A DNA stretch of 64,000 nt from an uncultured Verrucomicrobiota bacterium (GTDB lineage Bacteria; Verrucomicrobiota; Verrucomicrobiia; Chthoniobacterales; JACTMZ01). The position numbers were made by a program, and so were the translations under genes. Position 1 is the first letter of the stretch; each line of letters opens with the position of its first letter. The stretch lies in NCBI GenBank assembly GCA_903953565.1, contig CAJBKE010000002.1:39862-103861 (forward strand), written 5' to 3'. This document shows, piece after piece, positions 18,288-25,243 of the stretch. The notes beneath the pieces were generated by a model. It was given only the letters and a program-made list of their open reading frames with translations, had not been told where the DNA came from and ran no database searches.

Positions 18288-18829
18288 ACAAGATTGTCGA
18301 ACTGATCAACACGTTCGCCCTGCTTTCCCTGCTCGCGGTGGGCGGCGGCACGGCGGTGCTTCCCGAAATGAAGCACGATGCGGTGCAGGTGCATCACTGG
18401 GTGACCGACACGCAGTTCGCCCAGATCTACAGCCTCGGCCAGCTCGCGCCGGGTCCGAACATGACCTGCGTCATCCTCATCGGCTACGAGGTGGCCGGTG
18501 TGGCCGGGTTGGTTGCGGTGTTGGTCGCCTTTTTCTTTCCCGCGTGTCTTCTTTGTTATTTCGTCAGCCAGACTTGGGATGCGGCCGCCGGATCACCCTG
18601 GCGGAGTGCCGTGCAACGCGGCATGGCTCCGATCGTCATCGGCCTCATGCTCGCCGGTTGCTACGCGCTGGGCAGAACGGCAACCCTCAATCCGGCCAAA
18701 GGATGGGATTTCAATCTGATCACTCTCGGCATCGGCGTCGCCGTGGTGGTGATCCTCAGCACGACGCGCATTAATCCCGCGCTGACCATTCTTGCCGGAG
18801 GCGTGGCGGGATTTTTTCTGCTGGGGTGA
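18284..18829 (+). CDS. Chromate transporter family protein, second half
   Basis: A 181-residue partner of the preceding protein. The CHR signature reads LLAVGGGTAVLPEMKHDAV, then FAQIYSLGQLAPGPNMTCVI and LIGYEVAGVAGL. Five or six hydrophobic segments span the rest. ATG 18284 overlaps the previous stop as ATGA, giving a tightly coupled pair, so upstream in-frame codons are not used. A REP element starts 4 bases after the stop. Confidence 0.85.
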   Translation: MNKIVELINTFALLSLLAVGGGTAVLPEMKHDAVQVHHWVTDTQFAQIYSLGQLAPGPNMTCVILIGYEVAGVAGLVAVLVAFFFPACLLCYFVSQTWDAAAGSPWRSAVQRGMAPIVIGLMLAGCYALGRTATLNPAKGWDFNLITLGIGVAVVVILSTTRINPALTILAGGVAGFFLLG

Positions 18830-18833
18830 GGGA

Positions 18834-18903
18834 AGGGCGGGGCGTCCCGACCCGCCGTGGTTGTTGGTGTGATTTCGGCGCGTCGAGGACGCCGCGCCCT
18901 ACC
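18834..18903. repeat. REPIN-like inverted pair, GGTAGGGC subfamily (reverse orientation)
   Basis: On the minus strand it starts GGTAGGGCGCGGCGTCC and its other arm ends in GGGCGGGGCGTCCCGACCCG on the plus strand. It fills the gap between two convergent genes (chromate transporter and LolC/E-like), where it could serve as a bidirectional transcription or mRNA-stability barrier. Confidence 0.7.
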
Positions 18904-18907
18904 GGTC

Positions 18908-20194
18908 TTACTCGTAGCGCAGGGCACTGACGGGATCCATGCGGGCGGCGAACCAGGCAGGAATGACCGCGGCCACCGTGCAAATGGCGAAGGCGCTCGC
19001 GCATATGATGGCGATATCCGAGGGCACGATTTCCGCGGGAATTTCGGCGAACTGGTAAATCGACTGCGGAAAAATCTCGACCCCGAGAACGCCGGAGAGC
19101 CATTGGCTCACCTGGTTGCGGTATTGCACGAGCCAGATGCCGGCGGCCAGTCCGATGAGGGTGCCGAAAATGCCGACCACGATGCCTTGTCCGACAAACA
19201 CCCCGATGATTTGTCCGGTGCGGGCCCCGAGCGCCTTGAGGATTCCGATCTCGCGCGTCTTCTGCACGGTCACGGTGATGAGCGTGTTCATGATCCCGAA
19301 GGCGGCCACGATGACAATGAAGAGCAGAATGAAAAACATGACATTGCGCTCCATGTGGATGGCCTCGAACAGTTCGCGGTTCATGTCCATCCAAGTCGAA
19401 ACCCCCAAGGCGGGATCAATGCGGCCCTCCATGCGCGCACGGACGGCCGCGGCTTGGTAGGGGTGCACGGTTTTGATGGTCAGTCCGTGCACGCCGTCAC
19501 CCAGTCCGTATAGCTCCTGGCCGATGTGCAGCGGCACGATGAGGAATTCGGAGTCGTAGAGGTAACGTCCGGAGGAAAAGATGCCGGTCACGGTGAGTTC
19601 GAGAGGCAGGATCATTTCGCGCAACTCGCCGGCGGGTTTGGTTTTGTCCCCGCTTTTTTCCAGGTCGTTGATCGTGTCGACAATTTCCTCGAGGTTGCCC
19701 GGCGAGTAGATGGTGATGGTATCGCCGACGCCGACTCCGAGGATGCCGGCAAGAGCGGACCCGATGACCGTCTCATTGCCATCGAGCTTCATGGAGCCGG
19801 CAACGATGAAATCCTGCAGTGCGGTGACATCGCGTTCGGACTCGGGGTCGATGGCGCGGATCTTCGGAGCGAGGCGGCGTCCCATGAACTCGGCCAGCAC
19901 GGGCCCTTGCACGAAGGGGGCGACGCCGGTCACACCTTCGACGGCACGGATTTTTTCCGCTTGTCCCGGCCAATCCAAGAGAATGGTTTCCCCGCCGGCC
20001 ACGAGGTGGGCGTCGAAACCGAGCACTTTGCGCCGCAGTTCCTGCTCGAAACCGGTCATGACCGAAATGACCAGAATCAACACCATGATTCCCAGCGTGA
20101 CGCCGAGAATGGAGATCACGGTGATCAGACTGAGGAAGGTCCGCTTCGGCCGCAGATAGCGCAGCGCGAGGAAAAGGCTGAAGGGCTTGGTCAT
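18908..20194 (-). CDS. LolC/LolE-type lipoprotein-releasing ABC transporter permease
   Basis: A 428-residue inner-membrane protein of the MacB/FtsX superfamily that would release lipoproteins from the inner membrane for transport to the outer membrane. The layout is standard: a first membrane helix at residues 20-45 (SLITVISILGVTLGIMVLIL), a large periplasmic domain, then three helices near 280-300, 330-350 and 390-410. The FtsX block has MNTLITVTVQKTREIGILKA and LGARTGQI. No LolD ATPase gene is next to it, so the partner must be elsewhere. It is divergent from fabG across a 115-base gap. Confidence 0.85.
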   Translation of the reverse strand: MTKPFSLFLALRYLRPKRTFLSLITVISILGVTLGIMVLILVISVMTGFEQELRRKVLGFDAHLVAGGETILLDWPGQAEKIRAVEGVTGVAPFVQGPVLAEFMGRRLAPKIRAIDPESERDVTALQDFIVAGSMKLDGNETVIGSALAGILGVGVGDTITIYSPGNLEEIVDTINDLEKSGDKTKPAGELREMILPLELTVTGIFSSGRYLYDSEFLIVPLHIGQELYGLGDGVHGLTIKTVHPYQAAAVRARMEGRIDPALGVSTWMDMNRELFEAIHMERNVMFFILLFIVIVAAFGIMNTLITVTVQKTREIGILKALGARTGQIIGVFVGQGIVVGIFGTLIGLAAGIWLVQYRNQVSQWLSGVLGVEIFPQSIYQFAEIPAEIVPSDIAIICASAFAICTVAAVIPAWFAARMDPVSALRYE

Positions 20195-20309
20195 CGTAAA
20201 GTTTTCGGGGTTTTCAGGTAGCCGGAAGCAAGAGGGAGTCTTCCGCAGGTGGCGGTTGGAAGCAAAGGATTTGCTCGCGGACCGACGGATGGTGTTTTAT
20301 GGGCACTCT

Positions 20310-21059
20310 ATGAGCAAACCATTCGAAGGACAGGTGGCAGTGGTGACCGGAGCGGGACGCGGGATCGGCGAGGCGATCGCCAAAAACCTGGCCGACAAAG
20401 GCGCAAAAGTCGCGGTGATCAGCCGCACGGAGTCCAATGCGGGCAAGACGGCCGAGGCCATCAATGCGGAGCACCCCGGTGCGGCCAAAGCCTATGCGGT
20501 CGACGTGGCAGACTTTCAGGCGGTGCAGGAACTGGCCGACACCATTTTCAAGGATTTCGGCAAAGTGGACATTCTGGTCAACAATGCGGGAGTGACGCGC
20601 GACGGCCTGAGTATGCGTATGAGCAGCGAGGACTGGGATGTCGTCGTGGACACCAACCTCAAGGGTGCCTTCAATTTTATCCGCGCCGTGCAGCGCCCCA
20701 TGGCCAAGCAGCGCAGCGGCCGCATAATCAATATCAGCTCGGTGAGCGGCATCATGGGCAATGCGGGCCAGGCGAATTACGCCGCGAGCAAGGCGGGGTT
20801 GATCGGTCTGACCAAAACGATCGCGCGTGAGTTGTCCGGCCGCGGAATCACGGTGAACGCGGTTGCTCCCGGATTTATCGAGACGGACATGACCAATGTG
20901 CTGCCCGAAAGTATCCGCACGGCGGTGGTTGAGCGCATCCCGCTCGGGCGTTTCGGAGCCCCGGACGACATTGCTGCAGCGGTGGCCTTTCTTGCCGGCG
21001 CCGAGAGCGGTTACATCACAGGCCAGACCCTTGTCGTCGACGGCGGGATGGTCATGTAG
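20310..21059 (+). CDS. fabG: 3-oxoacyl-ACP reductase (SDR family)
   Basis: A 249-residue NADPH-dependent short-chain dehydrogenase that reduces 3-oxoacyl-ACP in fatty-acid elongation. The cofactor motif TGAGRGIG is near residue 13, and the NNAG motif is in VDILVNNAGVTRDGL. The catalytic Ser, Tyr and Lys are in INISSVSGIMGNAGQANYAA followed by SKAG. The C-terminal YITGQTLVVDGGMVM is standard for FabG. The ATG at 20310 precedes the conserved core directly. No other fab genes are adjacent; sixA follows after 2 bases. Confidence 0.9.
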   Translation: MSKPFEGQVAVVTGAGRGIGEAIAKNLADKGAKVAVISRTESNAGKTAEAINAEHPGAAKAYAVDVADFQAVQELADTIFKDFGKVDILVNNAGVTRDGLSMRMSSEDWDVVVDTNLKGAFNFIRAVQRPMAKQRSGRIINISSVSGIMGNAGQANYAASKAGLIGLTKTIARELSGRGITVNAVAPGFIETDMTNVLPESIRTAVVERIPLGRFGAPDDIAAAVAFLAGAESGYITGQTLVVDGGMVM

Positions 21060-21061
21060 CC

Positions 21062-21535
21062 ATGCTGCTTTGTTTGCTTCGTCATGCGGAGGCCGAAGTG
21101 CTGGCCGCGAGCGACCGGGCCCGCCGCCTCACTTCCAAGGGCGAGGAGCAGGCGGAGCGGGTCGGGAAATTTTGCCGCAAACAGGAGATCGTTCCCGCGG
21201 TGATTTTGACCAGCCCGGTGACGCGTGCCCTGCAAACGGCAAAGCTTGTCGCGAAGAGTCTCGCCGATGCGGAACTCATCGAAGTGCCTTGGGCGCAATG
21301 CGGCATGGACCCGTGGGCGGCGATGGATGAGCTGAAGGCCTATGCCAAACTTCCGTCGGTCATGCTGGTCGGGCATCAGCCGGACCTCGGTGCGTTGGCC
21401 GCGGTATTGCTCGGAATGAACAACGTGCAGCATTTGCACGTGCGCAAGGCGTTGTTGATAGGAATTGATGCGTCGCACGGTTTGTCGACGGGGGCAGGCG
21501 TGCTGGAGTTTTTCGTCCCGGTGAAGTTAATGTAA
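21062..21535 (+). CDS. sixA: SixA-type phosphohistidine phosphatase
   Basis: A 157-residue member of the histidine phosphatase superfamily. The catalytic RHG-type motif is LLRHAEAE at residues 5-12, and TSKGEEQA is the usual following helix. The second arginine is in TSPVTRALQTAKLV, and the second catalytic histidine in VMLVGHQPDLGALA. SixA proteins remove phosphate from phosphohistidine in phosphorelay or PTS-like proteins. The target here is unknown. It starts 2 bases after fabG. Confidence 0.85.
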   Translation: MLLCLLRHAEAEVLAASDRARRLTSKGEEQAERVGKFCRKQEIVPAVILTSPVTRALQTAKLVAKSLADAELIEVPWAQCGMDPWAAMDELKAYAKLPSVMLVGHQPDLGALAAVLLGMNNVQHLHVRKALLIGIDASHGLSTGAGVLEFFVPVKLM

Positions 21536-21574
21536 CGCGCCAGAGGCGCGTCCCTGGAGCATGGTGCGGTGAGG

Positions 21575-22399
21575 ATGAAAAAGATGATCGATCTGCAGGC
21601 GACTTTGGCGTGCGGGCAGGTTTTTCACTGGACCGATCGGGTCGATGGTTCTTGGGAGGGAGTCGTGGACGACCGCTTGGCCGTGGTCCGGGAGGGTGGG
21701 GGGCGATTGGTCGTCGTGGAGGGCGATGCGGAGTTCTTGGGTGACTATTTTGCCCTCGATGACGACCTGGACGAGATTTACGGGGGATTTCCCGGGGATC
21801 CGACCATGCTCGCGGCCTTGGACTTTTGCCGGGGTCTGCGGATAATCCGCCAACCAACGTGGGAGTGTCTGGCCACGTTCATCACGTCCTCAATGAAGCA
21901 AGTCGCTCACATAAGACAGATGTCATTCGCGCTGCGCGCGCGTTTCGGTCTCGCCGTGCGCGGGACCGAGTGGCGCACTTATCCGACCGCGGGGAGTCTG
22001 GCCGCGGCTTCGGAAGACGAATTGCGTGCCTGCGGTCTCGGTTATCGCGCCAAAAATCTCCGGGCCACCGCGCAGCGCGTTGCTTCGGGGGAGGTGGACT
22101 TGGAAGCGTGGCGGGACCTCGATGACACCGCTTTGCGTGAGGCCCTCTGCACGCTGCCGGGTGTCGGACGCAAGGTTGCCAACTGCGCGATGCTCTTCGG
22201 CTACGGGCGCCTCGGAGCTTTTCCGGTGGATACGTGGATCGCGCGCATCATGCGCAAAAATTACTGGCGAGGGCGCGCCAAACCCACCCCGCTGGCGCTG
22301 GAGCGGCGCTTGGCCAAACGTTTCGGTCCGCACGCCGGCTACGCGCAGCAATATCTTTTCCATCACGCACGAATGGCGCAACGGAGGGCGGCGGCATGA
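21575..22399 (+). CDS. 8-oxoguanine DNA glycosylase, OGG1-like (HhH-GPD)
   Basis: A 274-residue base-excision repair enzyme that removes 8-oxoguanine and cuts the strand by a lyase step. The N-terminal TBP-like domain has LQATLACGQVFHWTD, as in eukaryotic OGG1, followed by IIRQPTWECLATFITSSMKQ. The helix-hairpin-helix is LCTLPGVGRKVANCAMLFGY, whose lysine matches the catalytic Lys of OGG1. The catalytic aspartate is in FPVDTWIARIM. ATG 21575 is preferred to a GTG two codons earlier. The stop overlaps the TonB-like gene start (ATGA). A full-length OGG1-like enzyme is uncommon in bacteria, which more often use MutM. Confidence 0.88.
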   Translation: MKKMIDLQATLACGQVFHWTDRVDGSWEGVVDDRLAVVREGGGRLVVVEGDAEFLGDYFALDDDLDEIYGGFPGDPTMLAALDFCRGLRIIRQPTWECLATFITSSMKQVAHIRQMSFALRARFGLAVRGTEWRTYPTAGSLAAASEDELRACGLGYRAKNLRATAQRVASGEVDLEAWRDLDDTALREALCTLPGVGRKVANCAMLFGYGRLGAFPVDTWIARIMRKNYWRGRAKPTPLALERRLAKRFGPHAGYAQQYLFHHARMAQRRAAA

Positions 22400-23370
22400 G
22401 CGGAACGCAGGTCATGGAAAAACGAAAGACGACCCGCCGCACGTGGTGGGCGCTGCTTTTCTCCCTGCTCGTCCATCTGACGATCATTCTCGCGGTGGCG
22501 TGGATCTATTTTCTGGAAATGGAACCTCCGCCCGAGCCGGTCGAAGAGATCGAGATCACATTCATGGAGCCGCCGGCTGCTCCGCCGCAACCGACCTTCG
22601 TCGATACATCCGCGCCCGAGGCGGAGAAACCTCCGGAGAATGCAACCTTCGAGTCGGATCGCGACACCGCGGCAGCTTCGCCCGATGCGGCGACGGGTGC
22701 GGAACCATTGCCATCCCAGGATGGGCGTGAGCAGAATTTTCTCGAACTCGAAAAGCAGGAACTGGCCTTGGCCGAGGTGGACAAAGCCCCGCCGGCTCCC
22801 GAGTCACCGCCGTCGCAACCTGCGCCTCCACAGCCTCCGCAGCCCGAGGAAACACAGCAAACCAAAGCCGAGGAAAAGAAGCCGGAGCCGACCGAAGCTG
22901 ATGCTGTTTTGGCCGCTGCACAACCGCAGGAGAAAAAAGAGCCCGTCGATCAGCGTCCCCCGCCCGCCCCGCCGCCCGCCAAGCCCTCTTACCAGCGTCA
23001 GGCCCGTCCGACGCGTTTGAGCGGCAACGTGAGCAATCGCGGACGCGCGGCCGTCGAGTCTCAGGCCACCCCGCTGGGGCGCTACCGCAAGCAGATCACC
23101 GATGCGATCGGCTCGAGCTGGTATCATCATATCCGTCCGCGCATGGACCTCTTCAGCTACGGGACCGTGTCCGTTGTCTTCGTCATTGATCGCAAGGGCA
23201 AGGTGCGTCGTCCGCGTGTCGTTTCCAATACTTCGAACGAAAGTTTTGAAATTGTGACGGTCGAGTCTATCCTCGCGTCCGAGATTCCGCCTATCCCGCC
23301 AGATATCTTACCGACGCTGGAGGGCGGTCAGATCGAAATGGACTACACATTTAGCATCATCACCAACTGA
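22396..23370 (+). CDS. TonB/TolA-like energy transducer
   Basis: A 324-residue protein with one N-terminal membrane helix (WWALLFSLLVHLTIILAVAW, about residues 17-40), whose histidine is the conserved TonB-type SHVLH position. It is followed by a long Pro/Glu/Lys/Gln-rich periplasmic spacer (residues 50-215). The C-terminal domain contains GSSWYHHIRPRMDLFSYGTV and VVFVIDRKGKVRRPRVVSNT, typical of the TonB C-terminal fold. It couples proton-motive force from ExbB/ExbD or TolQ/TolR to the outer membrane. Both partners follow directly downstream. Confidence 0.8.
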   Translation: MSGTQVMEKRKTTRRTWWALLFSLLVHLTIILAVAWIYFLEMEPPPEPVEEIEITFMEPPAAPPQPTFVDTSAPEAEKPPENATFESDRDTAAASPDAATGAEPLPSQDGREQNFLELEKQELALAEVDKAPPAPESPPSQPAPPQPPQPEETQQTKAEEKKPEPTEADAVLAAAQPQEKKEPVDQRPPPAPPPAKPSYQRQARPTRLSGNVSNRGRAAVESQATPLGRYRKQITDAIGSSWYHHIRPRMDLFSYGTVSVVFVIDRKGKVRRPRVVSNTSNESFEIVTVESILASEIPPIPPDILPTLEGGQIEMDYTFSIITN

Positions 23371-23374
23371 GACG

Positions 23375-24004
23375 ATGGAAGCTTTCCAAGGAGCCGTTAA
23401 TTTCTTCGTGCATGGTGGACCTTTCATGGTCCTCCTCTTGCTGCTTTCCATCAGTGCCGGCACGGTAATTCTCTTGCGCGGGTTCGCCTTGCGCGAGCGG
23501 CTGATCATGCCCTCCGAACTCGAGGAGGCGGTGCTCGGACTGCAACCGGGCGATTCGCTCCAGCGTGTTTCCTCACTGGCCAAGCAGAGCAATTCGCCGC
23601 TCGGTCGCATCATCACAGTCTGCCTGCAGCACCTCAATTGGCCGCGGCAGGAAAATGTCGAAGCTGTGCAGGTGCGTGCGCGCCACGAGGTGGTGCGCAT
23701 GGAGAGCGGCATGGCCATGCTCGAAATGACGACCGGTGTGGCGCCGTTGCTGGGGCTGCTCGGGACTTTATCCGGACTGGTCGGCGTCTTCGCCAACTTG
23801 GGCGGTGGTGCGAGCGGGGGCGACCCGATCGCGGTGGCGCGGGGAATTGCCGAGGCGCTCAACACGACAATCGTCGGTCTTGCGGTGGCGGCACCCAGTC
23901 TCATTGCGCACAATTATTTCCAGCGCAAAATCGAAACCATGGCAGTGGGCATGGAGGGTTTGGTCGCGGACCTTCTCGCCAAGTGCTACCCGGAGCACCG
24001 TTAG
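23375..24004 (+). CDS. exbB: MotA/TolQ/ExbB proton channel family protein
   Basis: A 209-residue inner-membrane protein with membrane segments near residues 15-34, 115-140 and 155-180. The family block is VAPLLGLLGTLSGLVGVFAN, then IAEALNTTIVGLAVAAPSLI. With ExbD it forms the proton-driven stator that energises the TonB-like protein. The start is 4 bases after the TonB-like stop and the ExbD-like gene follows after 6 bases. TolQ is an equally valid name; the gene symbol reflects the TonB-like neighbour rather than proof of substrate. Confidence 0.85.
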   Translation: MEAFQGAVNFFVHGGPFMVLLLLLSISAGTVILLRGFALRERLIMPSELEEAVLGLQPGDSLQRVSSLAKQSNSPLGRIITVCLQHLNWPRQENVEAVQVRARHEVVRMESGMAMLEMTTGVAPLLGLLGTLSGLVGVFANLGGGASGGDPIAVARGIAEALNTTIVGLAVAAPSLIAHNYFQRKIETMAVGMEGLVADLLAKCYPEHR

Positions 24005-24010
24005 ACGACC

Positions 24011-24436
24011 GTGGGCGCGGGTTTCTACACGAAGAAGCGGCGCGCGCCGTCAATCATCATCGTTTCGTTGATCGACATCTTGGCGATCCTATTGATCTTT
24101 TTCATCGTCACGACGACATTCAAAAAGGATCAGCCGCAGTTAAAGATCGCACTGCCCGAATCGAAATCCGCGGCGGCTGCGGAAGCGAAGGAGCAGCCCT
24201 TTGTTCTCGAGGTGAAAGACGAGCAGACAATGCAACTCGATGGGCAGCCTGTCACCTTCGAGGCTTTGGCGGCGGATTTGCGCCGTGTCAATGAAGCCAA
24301 CCCCGGCCGCGGCATCGCCCTGCAGGCCGACGAGGGTGTGCCCTTCCGGGCGATCGTGAAAATCATCGATGCGCTGCGCGATGCGGGTATCCGCAATCTG
24401 CCGGCCTTCGCGCGTCCGGCCGGATCTGCCGAGTAG
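24011..24436 (+). CDS. exbD: ExbD/TolR family protein
   Basis: A 141-residue protein with one N-terminal helix (IIIVSLIDILAILLIFFIVT) containing the conserved aspartate in SLIDIL that carries protons. The periplasmic domain ends GVPFRAIVKIIDALRDAGIR, typical of ExbD/TolR. The start codon is GTG at 24011, six bases after the ExbB stop; no ATG precedes the helix. Confidence 0.85.
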   Translation: MGAGFYTKKRRAPSIIIVSLIDILAILLIFFIVTTTFKKDQPQLKIALPESKSAAAAEAKEQPFVLEVKDEQTMQLDGQPVTFEALAADLRRVNEANPGRGIALQADEGVPFRAIVKIIDALRDAGIRNLPAFARPAGSAE

Positions 24437-24443
24437 TCGCTCC

Positions 24444-24995
24444 ATGCTGCCGATCACCAAACTTGGCCATCCAGCCTTGCGGGCCAAAGCCGAACCGATC
24501 GAAAAAGTCGATGCCGCCTTGCGTCGCCTCGCCGAGGATATGCTCGAGACGATGTATACCCACGACGGCTGCGGCCTCGCGGCCAACCAAGTCGGCGTGA
24601 CCCGCCGCATTATTGTCCTCGACACGCGCGAAGCAAAAAAGCGTCCGAGCGTCCTGCGCATCGGCGGCAAATCCCGCCCCGTGCACAAACACATGCCGAT
24701 GGTGCTCCTGAACCCGGAGATCGAGCTTGCGGGAAAACCTGAATTCGGCTCCGAGGCCTGCCTCAGCATTCCCGGCATCCATGGCGAGGTGAAGCGCCCG
24801 CCGGTGACGCGGGTTCGCGGCACGGACCTGGACGGGAACGCGGTGGAATTCGAGGCCGAAGGGTTGCTCTCCCGGGCGCTGCAGCACGAGGTGGATCATT
24901 TGGACGGGATTCTTTTCATCGACCGTCTCGATGCCGCCGAGCGCAAGCGGGTTGCGGACGAGCTTCACCAGATGGCCGGGGGAATGGTGGGGTAG
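24444..24995 (+). CDS. def: Peptide deformylase
   Basis: A 183-residue metalloenzyme that removes the formyl group from new proteins. Motif 1 reads GCGLAANQVG rather than the usual G-x-GLAAPQ-x-G. Motif 2 reads EACLSIPG rather than EGCLS, so the zinc-binding cysteine is kept but the preceding glycine is alanine. Motif 3 is LQHEVDHLDG (HExxH) with both ligands and the catalytic glutamate. An insert (AKKRPSVLRIGGKSRPVHKH) enlarges the region after strand 3. The enzyme should be active; motif changes may mark a divergent subclass. It starts 7 bases after exbD. Confidence 0.9.
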   Translation: MLPITKLGHPALRAKAEPIEKVDAALRRLAEDMLETMYTHDGCGLAANQVGVTRRIIVLDTREAKKRPSVLRIGGKSRPVHKHMPMVLLNPEIELAGKPEFGSEACLSIPGIHGEVKRPPVTRVRGTDLDGNAVEFEAEGLLSRALQHEVDHLDGILFIDRLDAAERKRVADELHQMAGGMVG

Positions 24996-25043
24996 GAGAG
25001 AAGGCTGGGGGAGACGGGGTGAGGCGAAGCCGAGGAGGAGGCA

Positions 25044-25109
25044 GGTGGATCGCGCCGTCCCGGCGCGATATCTCACCCGGACATCGCGATAGGGACATCG
25101 CGATCCACC
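25044..25109. repeat. REPIN-like inverted pair, GTGGATCG subfamily
   Basis: The left unit is GTGG + ATCGCGCCG-TCC-CGGCGCGAT; the right unit on the minus strand is GTGG + ATCGCGATG-TCCC-TATCGCGAT. The sequence to its right (AACTTTTGAGGTCTGGTAT) is similar to that right of the 6408 copy (ACCTTTTGCGATCTGGTAT), showing that the repeated unit extends beyond the hairpins. Confidence 0.8.
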
Positions 25110-25243
25110 GGACGCTCAGAGTCCGAGAACTTTTGAGGTCTGGTATTCCTGCCGTGCGGCCCGGGTGTTTCCGGTAGGCCCGAACCCCCGGACGCGCTTG
25201 TCTCCGGGCCCGGAAACGTGTTTGCTGGCTGGTTCCAGCCGCC

